From CAHJXF01 sp038240015 (GTDB lineage: Bacteria > Pseudomonadota > Gammaproteobacteria > Burkholderiales > Burkholderiaceae_D), in contig JBBSEF010000005.1 in the NCBI GenBank assembly GCA_038240015.1, forward strand, positions 1 through 64,000: a stretch of 64,000 bases of DNA, given 5' to 3'. Of the stretch, positions 17,063 to 25,693 are shown piece by piece; the first letter of the stretch is position 1; each line of letters begins with the position of its first letter. The notes under the pieces were generated by a model. That model was not told where the DNA came from, ran no database searches, and saw only the letters and a list, made by a program, of their open reading frames with translations. Position numbers and translations under genes: made by a program.

Positions 17063-17955
17063 CGCTGGTCGTGGAAGCGCCGGCGCGCTCGCGGCCATCG
17101 CACGCGGCGCGGCTGAATTGTTCGGCACACGCGTTATCGCCGCCGCACGCGATCGTGCACGCGGCAATCGCAAGCCTTCACGCGGAACTCGCGCTGTCTC
17201 CCAAGCCCGGGCTCGTGTGTTCCGACGATCGCGGCAGCCACGACGACATGGATGCGACGACGATGATGAAGAGCATCGTCGCGCTTCGGCGCGGGTTCAA
17301 GGAAATGGTGTACGCGGCCATGAGCGACGCACCGTTCGCACGATTGCAGGAAATCGGCATGGCCACCGAACGCGCGATGCTGCGCGCGACGGAAGGAGTC
17401 AACACGCATCGCGGCGCGATCTTCAACATCGGATTGCTCGCGGCGGCGATTGCGCACTGCATGGCGAATGACCTCGCAGTCACGACGGCGAATGTGCGCG
17501 ACACGATTTGCAACCTGTGGGGTCGGCACATCGATAGCGCGCCTGCCGACCTCGCGTCGCACGGATCGTCGGTGACCGCGCGTTACGGTGCGGGCGGCGC
17601 GCGTCGCGAAGCCGCGAATGGGTTCCCGACCGTGTTCGCATCGCTGTGGCCCGCACTTCTTGATGCGTGGGATCGCGGGCTGGACCAGCGCCGCGCGCGC
17701 GTTCACGTGTTGATGACCTCGATTGCGACGACGACCGACACCAATCTGCTCTATCGCGGCGGGACCGAAGGCCTCGCATTCGCACAGCGCGCCGCGCGGG
17801 ACTTCCTCGATCGCGGCGGCGTCGCCGATGCCGCGTGGGAGTCCGAACTTCGCGCGATCGGCCGCGCGTTCGTCGCGCGCAAGCTCAGTCCCGGAGGCAG
17901 CGCCGATCTGCTCGCGGCGACCTTGTTCGTCGATCGCCTGGTCGAATCGCGGTGA
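17059..17955 (+). CDS. mdcB: Triphosphoribosyl-dephospho-CoA synthase
   Basis: The 298-aa protein makes 2'-(5''-triphosphoribosyl)-3'-dephospho-CoA from ATP and dephospho-CoA, the precursor used by MdcG. CitG/MdcB family motifs are clear: SPKPGLVCSDDRGSHDDMD near residue 50, EGVNTHRGAIF in the middle, GAGGARREAANGFP, TDTNLLYRGG and SPGGSADLLA at the end. The first 30 residues are a variable Arg/Ala-rich extension. It overlaps both neighbours by 4 nt. No other substrate system (for example citrate lyase) is seen in the window, so the malonate assignment is firm. Confidence 0.9.
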   Translation: MTLVVEAPARSRPSHAARLNCSAHALSPPHAIVHAAIASLHAELALSPKPGLVCSDDRGSHDDMDATTMMKSIVALRRGFKEMVYAAMSDAPFARLQEIGMATERAMLRATEGVNTHRGAIFNIGLLAAAIAHCMANDLAVTTANVRDTICNLWGRHIDSAPADLASHGSSVTARYGAGGARREAANGFPTVFASLWPALLDAWDRGLDQRRARVHVLMTSIATTTDTNLLYRGGTEGLAFAQRAARDFLDRGGVADAAWESELRAIGRAFVARKLSPGGSADLLAATLFVDRLVESR

Positions 17956-18878
17956 GCCTCGCGGTCCTGTGCTCGGGGCAGGGCGGGCAGGAGCCCGCGA
18001 TGTTCGACCTGTTCGAATCCGACGCCGCGGCTCGCGCGTCGCTTGAGGCGGCGTGCGGCGCGGCCGGCATAGGCCTCGCATCGATCAGGCGCGATCCATC
18101 GCTGGCTTTCGACAATGCAACTGCGCAACCATTGATCTGTGCGTACCAAGTCGCGCTGTGGTCGTCGCTCGCTGCGCGCATCGCATCGCCCATCCTGTTT
18201 GCCGGATACAGCGTCGGCGAACTCGCCGCTTACGGATGCGCGCGCAGTCTCACGCTCGCCGACACGGTCGCGCTCGCACGCAAGCGCGCCGATTTGATGA
18301 ATGCGGCGATGCATGCAGCCAATGCGAGCGACGACGGCATGGCCGCGTTGCGCGGACTGACGCGCAGCGTGGTGGATGCCCTGTGCGCAGCGCATGGCGC
18401 AACCATCGCGATCGTCAATGGCGACGATCACTTCATCGTCGGCGGTTCGTCATCGAGCCTCGAAGCCTTGATGCGCGATGCATTCGAGAGGGGCGCGAGC
18501 GCGCAGCGCTTGCGGGTCGGTATCGCATCGCACACACCGCGCCTCGCGTCGGCGAGCGACCCATTTAGCAAGGCGTTGCACGAGGCACGCTGGCGCGACC
18601 CGGACATCGCCGTGTTGTCCAGCCTCGATGGCAGCGCGGTGCGCGACGCATCGACCGCCATCGATGTCCTCGCGCGTGAGATCAGTACAACCATCCGCTG
18701 GGTCGATTGCATGGACGCGATGGTCGAGCGCGGCGCGACGGTCTGCCTCGAACTCGGGCCGGGCAATGCACTCGCACGCATGATGCGCGAGCGCCATCCC
18801 GATGTGGAGGCGCGATCGGTCGCCGACTTCCGCAGTCTCGATGCGGTCGTCGATTGGGTCACGCGCGTTGGCCAATGA
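17952..18878 (+). CDS. mdcH: Malonyl-CoA:ACP transacylase of malonate decarboxylase
   Basis: The 308-aa protein loads malonyl from malonyl-CoA onto the carrier to start the catalytic cycle. It is a FabD-type acyltransferase: GQGGQ near residue 10, nucleophile S87 in GYSVGEL, and catalytic H194 in SHTPRL; the last part holds ELGPGNALARM. The usual GHSxGE is GYSVGE here, which also occurs in MdcH proteins as I recall. The GTG start overlaps the mdcB stop (GTGA). It ends the plus-strand cluster, and 26 bp later the ABC permease gene ends convergently. No MdcR-type regulator is present in the window. Confidence 0.88.
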   Translation: MSLAVLCSGQGGQEPAMFDLFESDAAARASLEAACGAAGIGLASIRRDPSLAFDNATAQPLICAYQVALWSSLAARIASPILFAGYSVGELAAYGCARSLTLADTVALARKRADLMNAAMHAANASDDGMAALRGLTRSVVDALCAAHGATIAIVNGDDHFIVGGSSSSLEALMRDAFERGASAQRLRVGIASHTPRLASASDPFSKALHEARWRDPDIAVLSSLDGSAVRDASTAIDVLAREISTTIRWVDCMDAMVERGATVCLELGPGNALARMMRERHPDVEARSVADFRSLDAVVDWVTRVGQ

Positions 18879-18904
18879 TTCCGGCTACTTGCGCAATGAC
18901 CTCA

Positions 18905-19715
18905 TCACGTCTTGATGTGATACCCGGTCTTGAAGATCCACCACACCGCGACGACGCAAAGAAACAAGAATCCCAGCGTCATGCCCAGGCTCACGCCGAC
19001 ATTCACATCGGCCACGCCGTAGAAGCTCCAGCGAAATCCGCTGATCAGATAGACCACCGGGTTGAACAGCGTGATCTTCTGCCAGATCGGCGGCAGCATG
19101 CTGATCGAATAGAACGCGCCGCCGAGGAAGGTCAGCGGCGTGACGACCATCAACGGGATCACCTGCAACTTCTGGAAGTCGTTGGCCCAGATGCCGATGA
19201 TGAAGCCGAAGAGACTGAAGGTGACCGCGGTCAAGAGCAGGAAGCCGAGCATCCACAGCGGATGTGCGATCTCGTAAGGCACGAACAAGCGCGCGGTGAC
19301 CAGGATCAGGATGCCCAGCATCATCGACTTGGTCGCCGCGGCGCCGACATAGCCGATCACGACTTCGAGGTACGACACCGGCGCCGAGAGCAACTCGTAG
19401 ATCGTGCCGGACCACTTGGGCAGATAGATGCCGAACGACGCGTTCGAGATGCTCTCGTTGAGCAGCGACAGCATGATCAGACCTGGAATGATGAAGGCGC
19501 CGTAGCGCACGCCGTCGATGTCGCCCATGCGCGAACCGATCGCCGCGCCGAACACGACGAAATAGAGCGAGGTCGACAGCACCGGCGACGCGATGCTCTG
19601 CATCAGGGTGCGCACGGTGCGCGCCATCTCGAAGCGGTAGATCGCGCGAATCGCGTGCGTGTTCATGAGGGACTGCGCATGATCGACCGCGCCATCGTTC
19701 GTGCCATCGCTCGCG

Positions 19716-19726
<11 letters not shown>
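18905..19726 (-). CDS. ABC-2 type transporter permease (YadH-like)
   Basis: The 273-aa protein has six hydrophobic segments and the ABC-2 export permease signature. FGAAIGSRMGD, FIIPGLIMLSLL, LTAVTFSLFGFIIG and PLTFLGGAFYSISMLPP closely resemble E. coli YadH from memory. The reading begins at a GTG at 19726, overlapping the ATPase gene by 11 nt. The better conserved start may be the ATG at 19666, giving 253 aa; neither has a clear ribosome site. With the ATPase it should form an exporter. YadGH-type substrates are unknown. The close link to two phosphatase-like genes upstream is unusual. Confidence 0.88.
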
Positions 19727-20672
<946 letters not shown>

Positions 20673-20679
20673 CGGCTGC

Positions 20680-22149
20680 TCAATATCCCGCCGCGTTCCG
20701 GATCAACGTGAACACGCGCGTGTTCTCGATCGTCCCGCGAAAATTAGCCGCGCCTGCTCCCGCGGCGTACAGCATCACGTCGCCGCCGCCATCGGTGTCG
20801 CCTGCGAGCTTGATGACGGCTTCCTGCTGATAGTCCTTGCCGACCACCGTCGGCGTGTCGAGCGGCGCGCGCTTGTCGGGCCGGTTCGAGCCGGTGCCGA
20901 AGACCAGCGCCGTATAGGTGTTGCCGCTCGCATCGACGCTCGGTTTGCCGGTGACCGGATTCAGATGCAGGCCGAACACTTCGCTGCCGCGTCGGCTGCC
21001 CCCGATCAAGGTCATCGTGTGGTCGTGATCGGATGTGACGACGATCAGCGTTCGGCCCAGGTCGGCTTTCTCGAGTGCCACCTTGACCGCGTCGTCGAAT
21101 GCGATCGTCTCCGCGAGTGCGCGCCTGGCGTGGTTCGCGTGGAGTGCGTGAGCTATGCGGCCGCCTTCGACGACCAGCAAATATCCGTTCGGATGTTTCG
21201 ACAGCAGCTCCAGCGCCTTCGCGGTCATCTGCGCGAGGCTCGGTTCGCGATTCGGGTCGCGATCGAGTTCGTAGGACATGTGGCCTTGCTCGTCGCCGAA
21301 ATCGAACAGGCCGATCAATCGCGATCCGGCCGCGAACGGCGCGGCGTTCATGGCCGTGAGGTCGGTGACGAAGGTGTACCCCTGCGCGCGCAAATCGCCG
21401 ACGAGTTCGCGGCCGTCGGGCCGGCCACGGGGCCGTTTGCCCGCATCGAAGGGTCGCCAGTACGCGCCGGCGCCGCCCATCAGGACGTCGATCCCCTTGC
21501 CGAGCTTGTCGTTGAAGCCTGTGCCGCCGGGGACCGCCTGACGCGCGATGTCGTACTCGGCATCGCGATGGCACACATGCGCATAGGTCGCGGCGGTGGG
21601 TCCGTTCGTCAATCGCGATGTCGTGACGACGCCGGCGCCCTTGTTCTTTGCGATGGCGAGTTCGACCAGCGTCGTCGATGCCGTACCGTTGCCGCTCGCC
21701 GGACAGCGGTTCTCGGCAAATGGCACGCCGTGCAGCGGATCCTTGCCGGGTGCGAATCCGGTGGCTCGCGTCGTGGCGTCCATCGCGACGACATCGTTGC
21801 GCACCTTGACCCCGGTCATCAGCGCGGACACGGCGGCCGCGCCGTCGGTGGTCTGCGCATCAAGCGACCAGGTTCGTACGCGCGCGAGGTAGGGCATGGT
21901 GTCCACTGCGAGCGTGCCGTCTTCCTTGGAGCGCATCAGGCGCGCGGCGGTGGTCGTCGATGGGCCGACGCCGTTGCCGATGAAGACGATGACGTTGCGG
22001 GCTTCGTTGGCGGCGTGAGTCGCAGAGCTTGCGAGCGCGAGTACAACAGCCGTCGCCCCCGCGAACGCGGGCGCCCAGCGTCGTTGCGGGATGCGATCGA
22101 AAGACACCGGGTTTCCGCGTGCGCGGGAACGACACGGATGTACGTTCAT
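20680..22149 (-). CDS. Alkaline-phosphatase-fold pseudoenzyme (locus B, second gene), nucleophile and most ligands lost
   Basis: The 489-aa protein aligns by eye end to end with the active gene at 3499-4953, sharing MTGVKVRND, CHRDAEYDIARQAVPGG, GRPDGREL and SLAQMTAKA blocks. However, key residues are changed: PhoA D51 is N59 (GNGVG), the nucleophile S102 is G103 (TTDGAA), T155 is P184, D327 is A333 (GGRIAH) and H412 is D453 (DTDGGGD). E328, H337 and D374-H375 remain. The frame is intact, so this looks like selected loss of catalysis, not decay. The start at 22149 overlaps the upstream stop (ATGA). The signal peptide (cleavage about residue 46) is partly encoded by a palindromic repeat. Automated pipelines would call it an active alkaline phosphatase. 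Confidence 0.88.
   Translation of the reverse strand: MNVHPCRSRARGNPVSFDRIPQRRWAPAFAGATAVVLALASSATHAANEARNVIVFIGNGVGPSTTTAARLMRSKEDGTLAVDTMPYLARVRTWSLDAQTTDGAAAVSALMTGVKVRNDVVAMDATTRATGFAPGKDPLHGVPFAENRCPASGNGTASTTLVELAIAKNKGAGVVTTSRLTNGPTAATYAHVCHRDAEYDIARQAVPGGTGFNDKLGKGIDVLMGGAGAYWRPFDAGKRPRGRPDGRELVGDLRAQGYTFVTDLTAMNAAPFAAGSRLIGLFDFGDEQGHMSYELDRDPNREPSLAQMTAKALELLSKHPNGYLLVVEGGRIAHALHANHARRALAETIAFDDAVKVALEKADLGRTLIVVTSDHDHTMTLIGGSRRGSEVFGLHLNPVTGKPSVDASGNTYTALVFGTGSNRPDKRAPLDTPTVVGKDYQQEAVIKLAGDTDGGGDVMLYAAGAGAANFRGTIENTRVFTLIRNAAGY
22051..22135. repeat. Two-armed palindromic repeat (BIME-like) inside the pseudoenzyme signal-peptide region, copy 1
   Basis: Two GC hairpins face each other: CGTCGCCCCCGCG-AACGCGGGCGCCCAG at the left and an inverted relative ending GCGCGGGAACGAC at the right, separated by about 27 bp. 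The same arrangement is seen at 30213-30287. Translated on the minus strand the left arm gives APAFAGAT and the right arm gives RARGNPV, the tell-tale peptides of this repeat type in proteobacterial genomes. Here it lies within codons 4-33 of the gene at 20680-22149. Confidence 0.65.
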
Positions 22150-23843
22150 AACCCCATCGCTCCGCGCAGCACTTCAAACACCTGCGTGTTGTCGATCGTG
22201 CCGTGAAAGCGCGATGCATTCGCGCCGATCGCGCTGAGCATCACATCCGTTCCACCGATCGCACCCGCAACCTCGATCGCGGCTTCATAGGCGTAGTTCT
22301 TGTCGGCGACCGCCAGGTCACTGAGCACGGGCGCCTGCGAGCGCGCACCCTTGATGCGCTTTTCTCCGGCGCCGAAGACCAGCGTTGTGTAAGGTCGCCC
22401 GCCGGCGTCGATCGCAAACCGCGTCGGGTCGCTGTAGCTGCGCAGGAGACCGAGCACGCCGGGTCGCGCTTCGAAGGTTCGGCCGGCCGGCGCCGCAGGG
22501 CCGTTCATCACGAGGGTGTGATCGTGATCGGCGGTCACGACGATGGTGGTGTTGATGAGATCGGGGTCGAGCTCTCGAACCTTGGCCAACGCTGCCGCGA
22601 TGGCGTCGTCGAACGCGAGCGCATCCTGCAGCGCCTTCTTCGCCAGCGACGCATCGAGCGCGTCGCCGATGCGCCCGCCCGCGACCACCAGCAGATAGCC
22701 GTTGGGGTTGCGTTGAAGCAGTTGGATCGCGCGCGTGGTCATCTCCACGATGCCCGGCTCGTTGCTGCCGAGCCGATCGACTTCGTAGCTCATCCCCGAT
22801 CGGTTGAACAGACCGAGCAGCTTACCCACCGGCGGCGCGCCGCCGGCCGCCGAAACGCTTGTGCGCGCGGTGTTTGGATTGATGCCGCCCTTGATCGCAC
22901 CGGGCGCTGTGCCTGTAGGCGTACCCGCGAGCGAACCGATCGCCGTGGCTGCCATCGCGGCGAGCTCGGTCTGCCGGCCGATCACCGAGTAACCCTTCGC
23001 GCGCATTTCCGCGAACAGGTCGCGCGCATCGTTGCGCGCCGAACCACGCGGGTCGTCTTTCGGAAGAAAGTGTTGCCAGCCTCCGCCGAAGATCACATCG
23101 ACCCCTTCGCCAAGACGGCGATTGCCGCCATTGCCGCCCGGCACGAGCTGCGCGGCGATGGTGTTCTCGCCGTCGCGATGACACAGGTGCGCATAGCTTG
23201 CGGCGGCGAGCGCCTGCGTCACGCGCGCCGTCGTGACGATGCCGGTGGCGCGGCCCGCCGCTTTGGCCAGTTCCAGCAACGTGATGGCCGGCTTGCCGTT
23301 GCCCGCGGTCGGGCAGGTGCTTTCGTCGTGCGCCGCCTGCGGCCGACCGTTTTCATCGTAGGGGCGCGTGTCAGCGCTCTGCGAAAGCACTTCGTTGTCG
23401 ACCTTGATGCCGGTCATGTACGCGCTCATCGCGGCGGCGCTGTCGGCGGCTTGCGCGTTGCGCGACCGGGTCCGGACCAGCGCGGTTTCGGGAAGACCGT
23501 CGACCGTCAAGCCACCCTGCTCGCCATTGGCGTAGATGCGCGCCGCGGTCATCGGCACGATGCCGTACCCGTGTCCGACGAACAGGATCAGATTCTTGGT
23601 CGCGGTGGCCGCTGCGGCCGCGTTGGTCCGAACGGCTTTCGCATTCACGGGGCCGTTGACGAGCTCGCGCGTGCCTGGTTCCGCGCCCGGCGCGGCGAAC
23701 ATCGTCGCCTCGCTACGACGCTGGATCAGGATGCTCGTCCAGATCGCAACGCCGATCACGACCGCAATCACGATCAGCCATACGATCTGCTTCTTGCGCG
23801 CACGCCTTCGGCTGCGTCTGCGGTGAAGGCGCTGCGTCTCCAT
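22146..23843 (-). CDS. Membrane-anchored alkaline-phosphatase-fold pseudoenzyme (locus B, first gene)
   Basis: The 565-aa protein starts with a very basic cytoplasmic tail and one transmembrane helix (about residues 19-40), so it is a type II membrane protein with its domain in the periplasm. The domain matches the active lipoprotein at 4986-6455. PhoA positions are D51 to H91 (GHGYG), T155 to L212, E322 to A388 (VAGGRIG), D327 to G393, H331 to D397, and H412 to Ile at about 529 with a two-residue deletion. The serine S135 and D439-H440 remain. A Gly/Thr/Pro/Ala-rich insert occupies about 300-340. AAGGG precedes the ATG at 23843; a 23-codon longer frame exists. No Pho box is evident upstream. 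Confidence 0.87.
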   Translation of the reverse strand: METQRLHRRRSRRRARKKQIVWLIVIAVVIGVAIWTSILIQRRSEATMFAAPGAEPGTRELVNGPVNAKAVRTNAAAAATATKNLILFVGHGYGIVPMTAARIYANGEQGGLTVDGLPETALVRTRSRNAQAADSAAAMSAYMTGIKVDNEVLSQSADTRPYDENGRPQAAHDESTCPTAGNGKPAITLLELAKAAGRATGIVTTARVTQALAAASYAHLCHRDGENTIAAQLVPGGNGGNRRLGEGVDVIFGGGWQHFLPKDDPRGSARNDARDLFAEMRAKGYSVIGRQTELAAMAATAIGSLAGTPTGTAPGAIKGGINPNTARTSVSAAGGAPPVGKLLGLFNRSGMSYEVDRLGSNEPGIVEMTTRAIQLLQRNPNGYLLVVAGGRIGDALDASLAKKALQDALAFDDAIAAALAKVRELDPDLINTTIVVTADHDHTLVMNGPAAPAGRTFEARPGVLGLLRSYSDPTRFAIDAGGRPYTTLVFGAGEKRIKGARSQAPVLSDLAVADKNYAYEAAIEVAGAIGGTDVMLSAIGANASRFHGTIDNTQVFEVLRGAMGL

Positions 23844-23992
23844 CGATCCCTTGCCCCCTTCGCTGCGCGTTTCGTCTGCGTTGCCGAGCCGCCGCCTCTG
23901 CGTCCGGTTCAACGCGCGATTCTAACGGCGGTGTGTCGCGGTCACACCATAAAGCCGCGACAACCTGTCACCCGGCGCATCGCGTTGAGTCC

Positions 23993-25684
23993 TCAAGCCA
24001 ACATCCGCTCTGCCGCGCGCCACCCCCACCACGCGGCTTCTTCGAACACCGAATAGCCCGACAGGTCGGCGTGCGCATAGAGGATGGGACCGTCGGCATC
24101 GCGCAGTTTTCGCAGGCCCGTGTTCGCAAGCGTGCCAGGCGTTGGCGTGGCCATCGCATGTCCGCGCAACGTGATCTCGACGCGATCGACGCAGGGTGCG
24201 AAGCGCCATCCATAGACTTCCCGCAACTCCTGCGACGCGAGTGCGCCGATCTCGTCGGCAGGCGCTTCGACCATCCAGCGACGCGCATCGTCGGGCGTGC
24301 CGTTGGCCAACGCGCGATAGACGGTGAAGACGGTCGATGCCGAGGGCGCCACGCGGATCTGCTGGTGCGTAGCGACGACGTAGCCGAGGCCTTCGCTGCC
24401 ATAGAGCACGTTGTCCCACGCGATCTCGGCGCCGGCGGCTTCTTCCGGATGGCGATTCATCACGAAGTTGGCGACCAGCCACGGCGCGACCTGCGGTGCG
24501 TGTTGCGCGGGGTCGTAGCCGTCGCTCTTCAACGACGCGACGACGTGCTTGGCGACGAAGAGCGGCATCGCGCTGATCGCTCGACGCGCGCGGACGACGA
24601 AGGTCGAGAGGCGATTGCCGGTGAGGCGCGCGCAGAGCACTTCGACACCGTCGCGCGTGTCGCGTATCGACAGCGCAGTGCCTGCTAGACGCAATGGATC
24701 CGTTGCGTCGGAGCGTGACGCGAAGGCGGCCGCATCGAGCCGCATCGCCAGCGCATCGAGACCTTCGGCCCAGGTGAGGACCGCGCCGCGATCTGCGTTG
24801 TTCGCCTGGCCATTGCGCGCGGAAAAATAATGCAGCCCCGCCCAAGCCGAGACCTGCGCCGCGTTCGCGCCGTAGTCGTCGCGGCAGCAGTAGTCGAGGT
24901 ACCAGCGCAACGCCGGATCGTCGTAGCCCTCGCGTGTCAGCCACGCGGAGAAGCTGATCGCGTCGAGCGCGGTCCACCGCGGATCGGCTGACGATAAAAC
25001 GATCGGGATCGCGAACGCCTTGCGGCCGTCCGCGCCGCGCGCTTCGCGCAGGATCTCGATGGCGGCGAAGAAGCGATCGATCGCCGAGCCCGAAGGCGCT
25101 TGCGCACGCTTCGCGCGCGACGATGCGATTGCACGGCCTGCGGTCGCGTCGGCGATCGGCACCAACCCTTCCTGCCAGCGGCCATCGCGATAGAGACGCT
25201 CGTCGGGCGCGTGCACGATCGCGCGCTCGTCGTAAGTGGGGGTCGCGCTCGACGCGCCGGCTAGCAGCACGCCGAAGTCCGCAAGCATGGTCCGCACATG
25301 CATGGACTCCATCGACGGCAGCGGCAGATAGTGCGCGCCAGTCGGATAGCGTAGACGCTCGCCATCGATCAGTGCCGAGCCCGACGCCGCGTTGCCATGC
25401 GGCTCCGGGCCCATGATCATTGCGAAACGCGTGTGACCTTCCCTCGCGAGGCGCCACGCCGCGGTGAGACCGGCAATTCCCGAGCCGACGATCGCGACAT
25501 CGGTCTTGTATTCGGCAGAGGGCGCGGGCCAGTCCGAAGGCTTCATGTCGCGCAATCGATGACCGATATCGCGGCCCGGATAGAGCACTGTCGGTGTGAT
25601 CTCCTGCCATCGCCAGAAGCCCGCGCCGCTTGCGATGCCCGCGCCCGCGATGCTCGCACCGAGAAGAAAGCTGCGGCGCTTCAT
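23993..25684 (-). CDS. Tat-exported FAD-dependent oxidoreductase (amine-oxidase-like), substrate unknown
   Basis: The 563-aa protein begins with a twin-arginine signal (MKRRSFLLGAS) and an Ala/Gly-rich core. The dinucleotide-binding motif is IVGSGIAGLTAAWRL at about residues 65-79, followed by the GPEPHGNAASG loop. The C-terminal FAD motif region ends with DADGPILYAHADLSGYSVFEEA. The fold resembles flavin amine oxidases and protoporphyrinogen-oxidase-like enzymes. Its start lies 9 nt after the stop of the membrane spermidine-synthase-like gene, so the two are co-transcribed. With SpeD and SpeE-like proteins nearby, oxidation of a polyamine-type product is a reasonable inference, not shown by the sequence. 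Confidence 0.8.
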   Translation of the reverse strand: MKRRSFLLGASIAGAGIASGAGFWRWQEITPTVLYPGRDIGHRLRDMKPSDWPAPSAEYKTDVAIVGSGIAGLTAAWRLAREGHTRFAMIMGPEPHGNAASGSALIDGERLRYPTGAHYLPLPSMESMHVRTMLADFGVLLAGASSATPTYDERAIVHAPDERLYRDGRWQEGLVPIADATAGRAIASSRAKRAQAPSGSAIDRFFAAIEILREARGADGRKAFAIPIVLSSADPRWTALDAISFSAWLTREGYDDPALRWYLDYCCRDDYGANAAQVSAWAGLHYFSARNGQANNADRGAVLTWAEGLDALAMRLDAAAFASRSDATDPLRLAGTALSIRDTRDGVEVLCARLTGNRLSTFVVRARRAISAMPLFVAKHVVASLKSDGYDPAQHAPQVAPWLVANFVMNRHPEEAAGAEIAWDNVLYGSEGLGYVVATHQQIRVAPSASTVFTVYRALANGTPDDARRWMVEAPADEIGALASQELREVYGWRFAPCVDRVEITLRGHAMATPTPGTLANTGLRKLRDADGPILYAHADLSGYSVFEEAAWWGWRAAERMLA

Positions 25685-25693
25685 CGCTGGGGC

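Noticed and set aside
10774..18878. Biotin-dependent (Na+-pumping) malonate decarboxylase
   Set aside because: No biotin carrier or membrane MadB gene is present, and MdcB/MdcG for the dephospho-CoA prosthetic group are.
20680..23843. Locus B phosphatases as ordinary pseudogenes or as sequencing errors
   Set aside because: Both frames are intact over 489 and 565 codons, are translationally coupled, and changes fall at active-site positions while flanking blocks are conserved. Random decay or errors would not give that pattern.
22203..24056. 617-codon plus-strand frame opposite the membrane-anchored pseudo-phosphatase
   Set aside because: Arg/His-rich shadow of the antisense gene; the minus-strand product has clear phosphatase-fold motifs.
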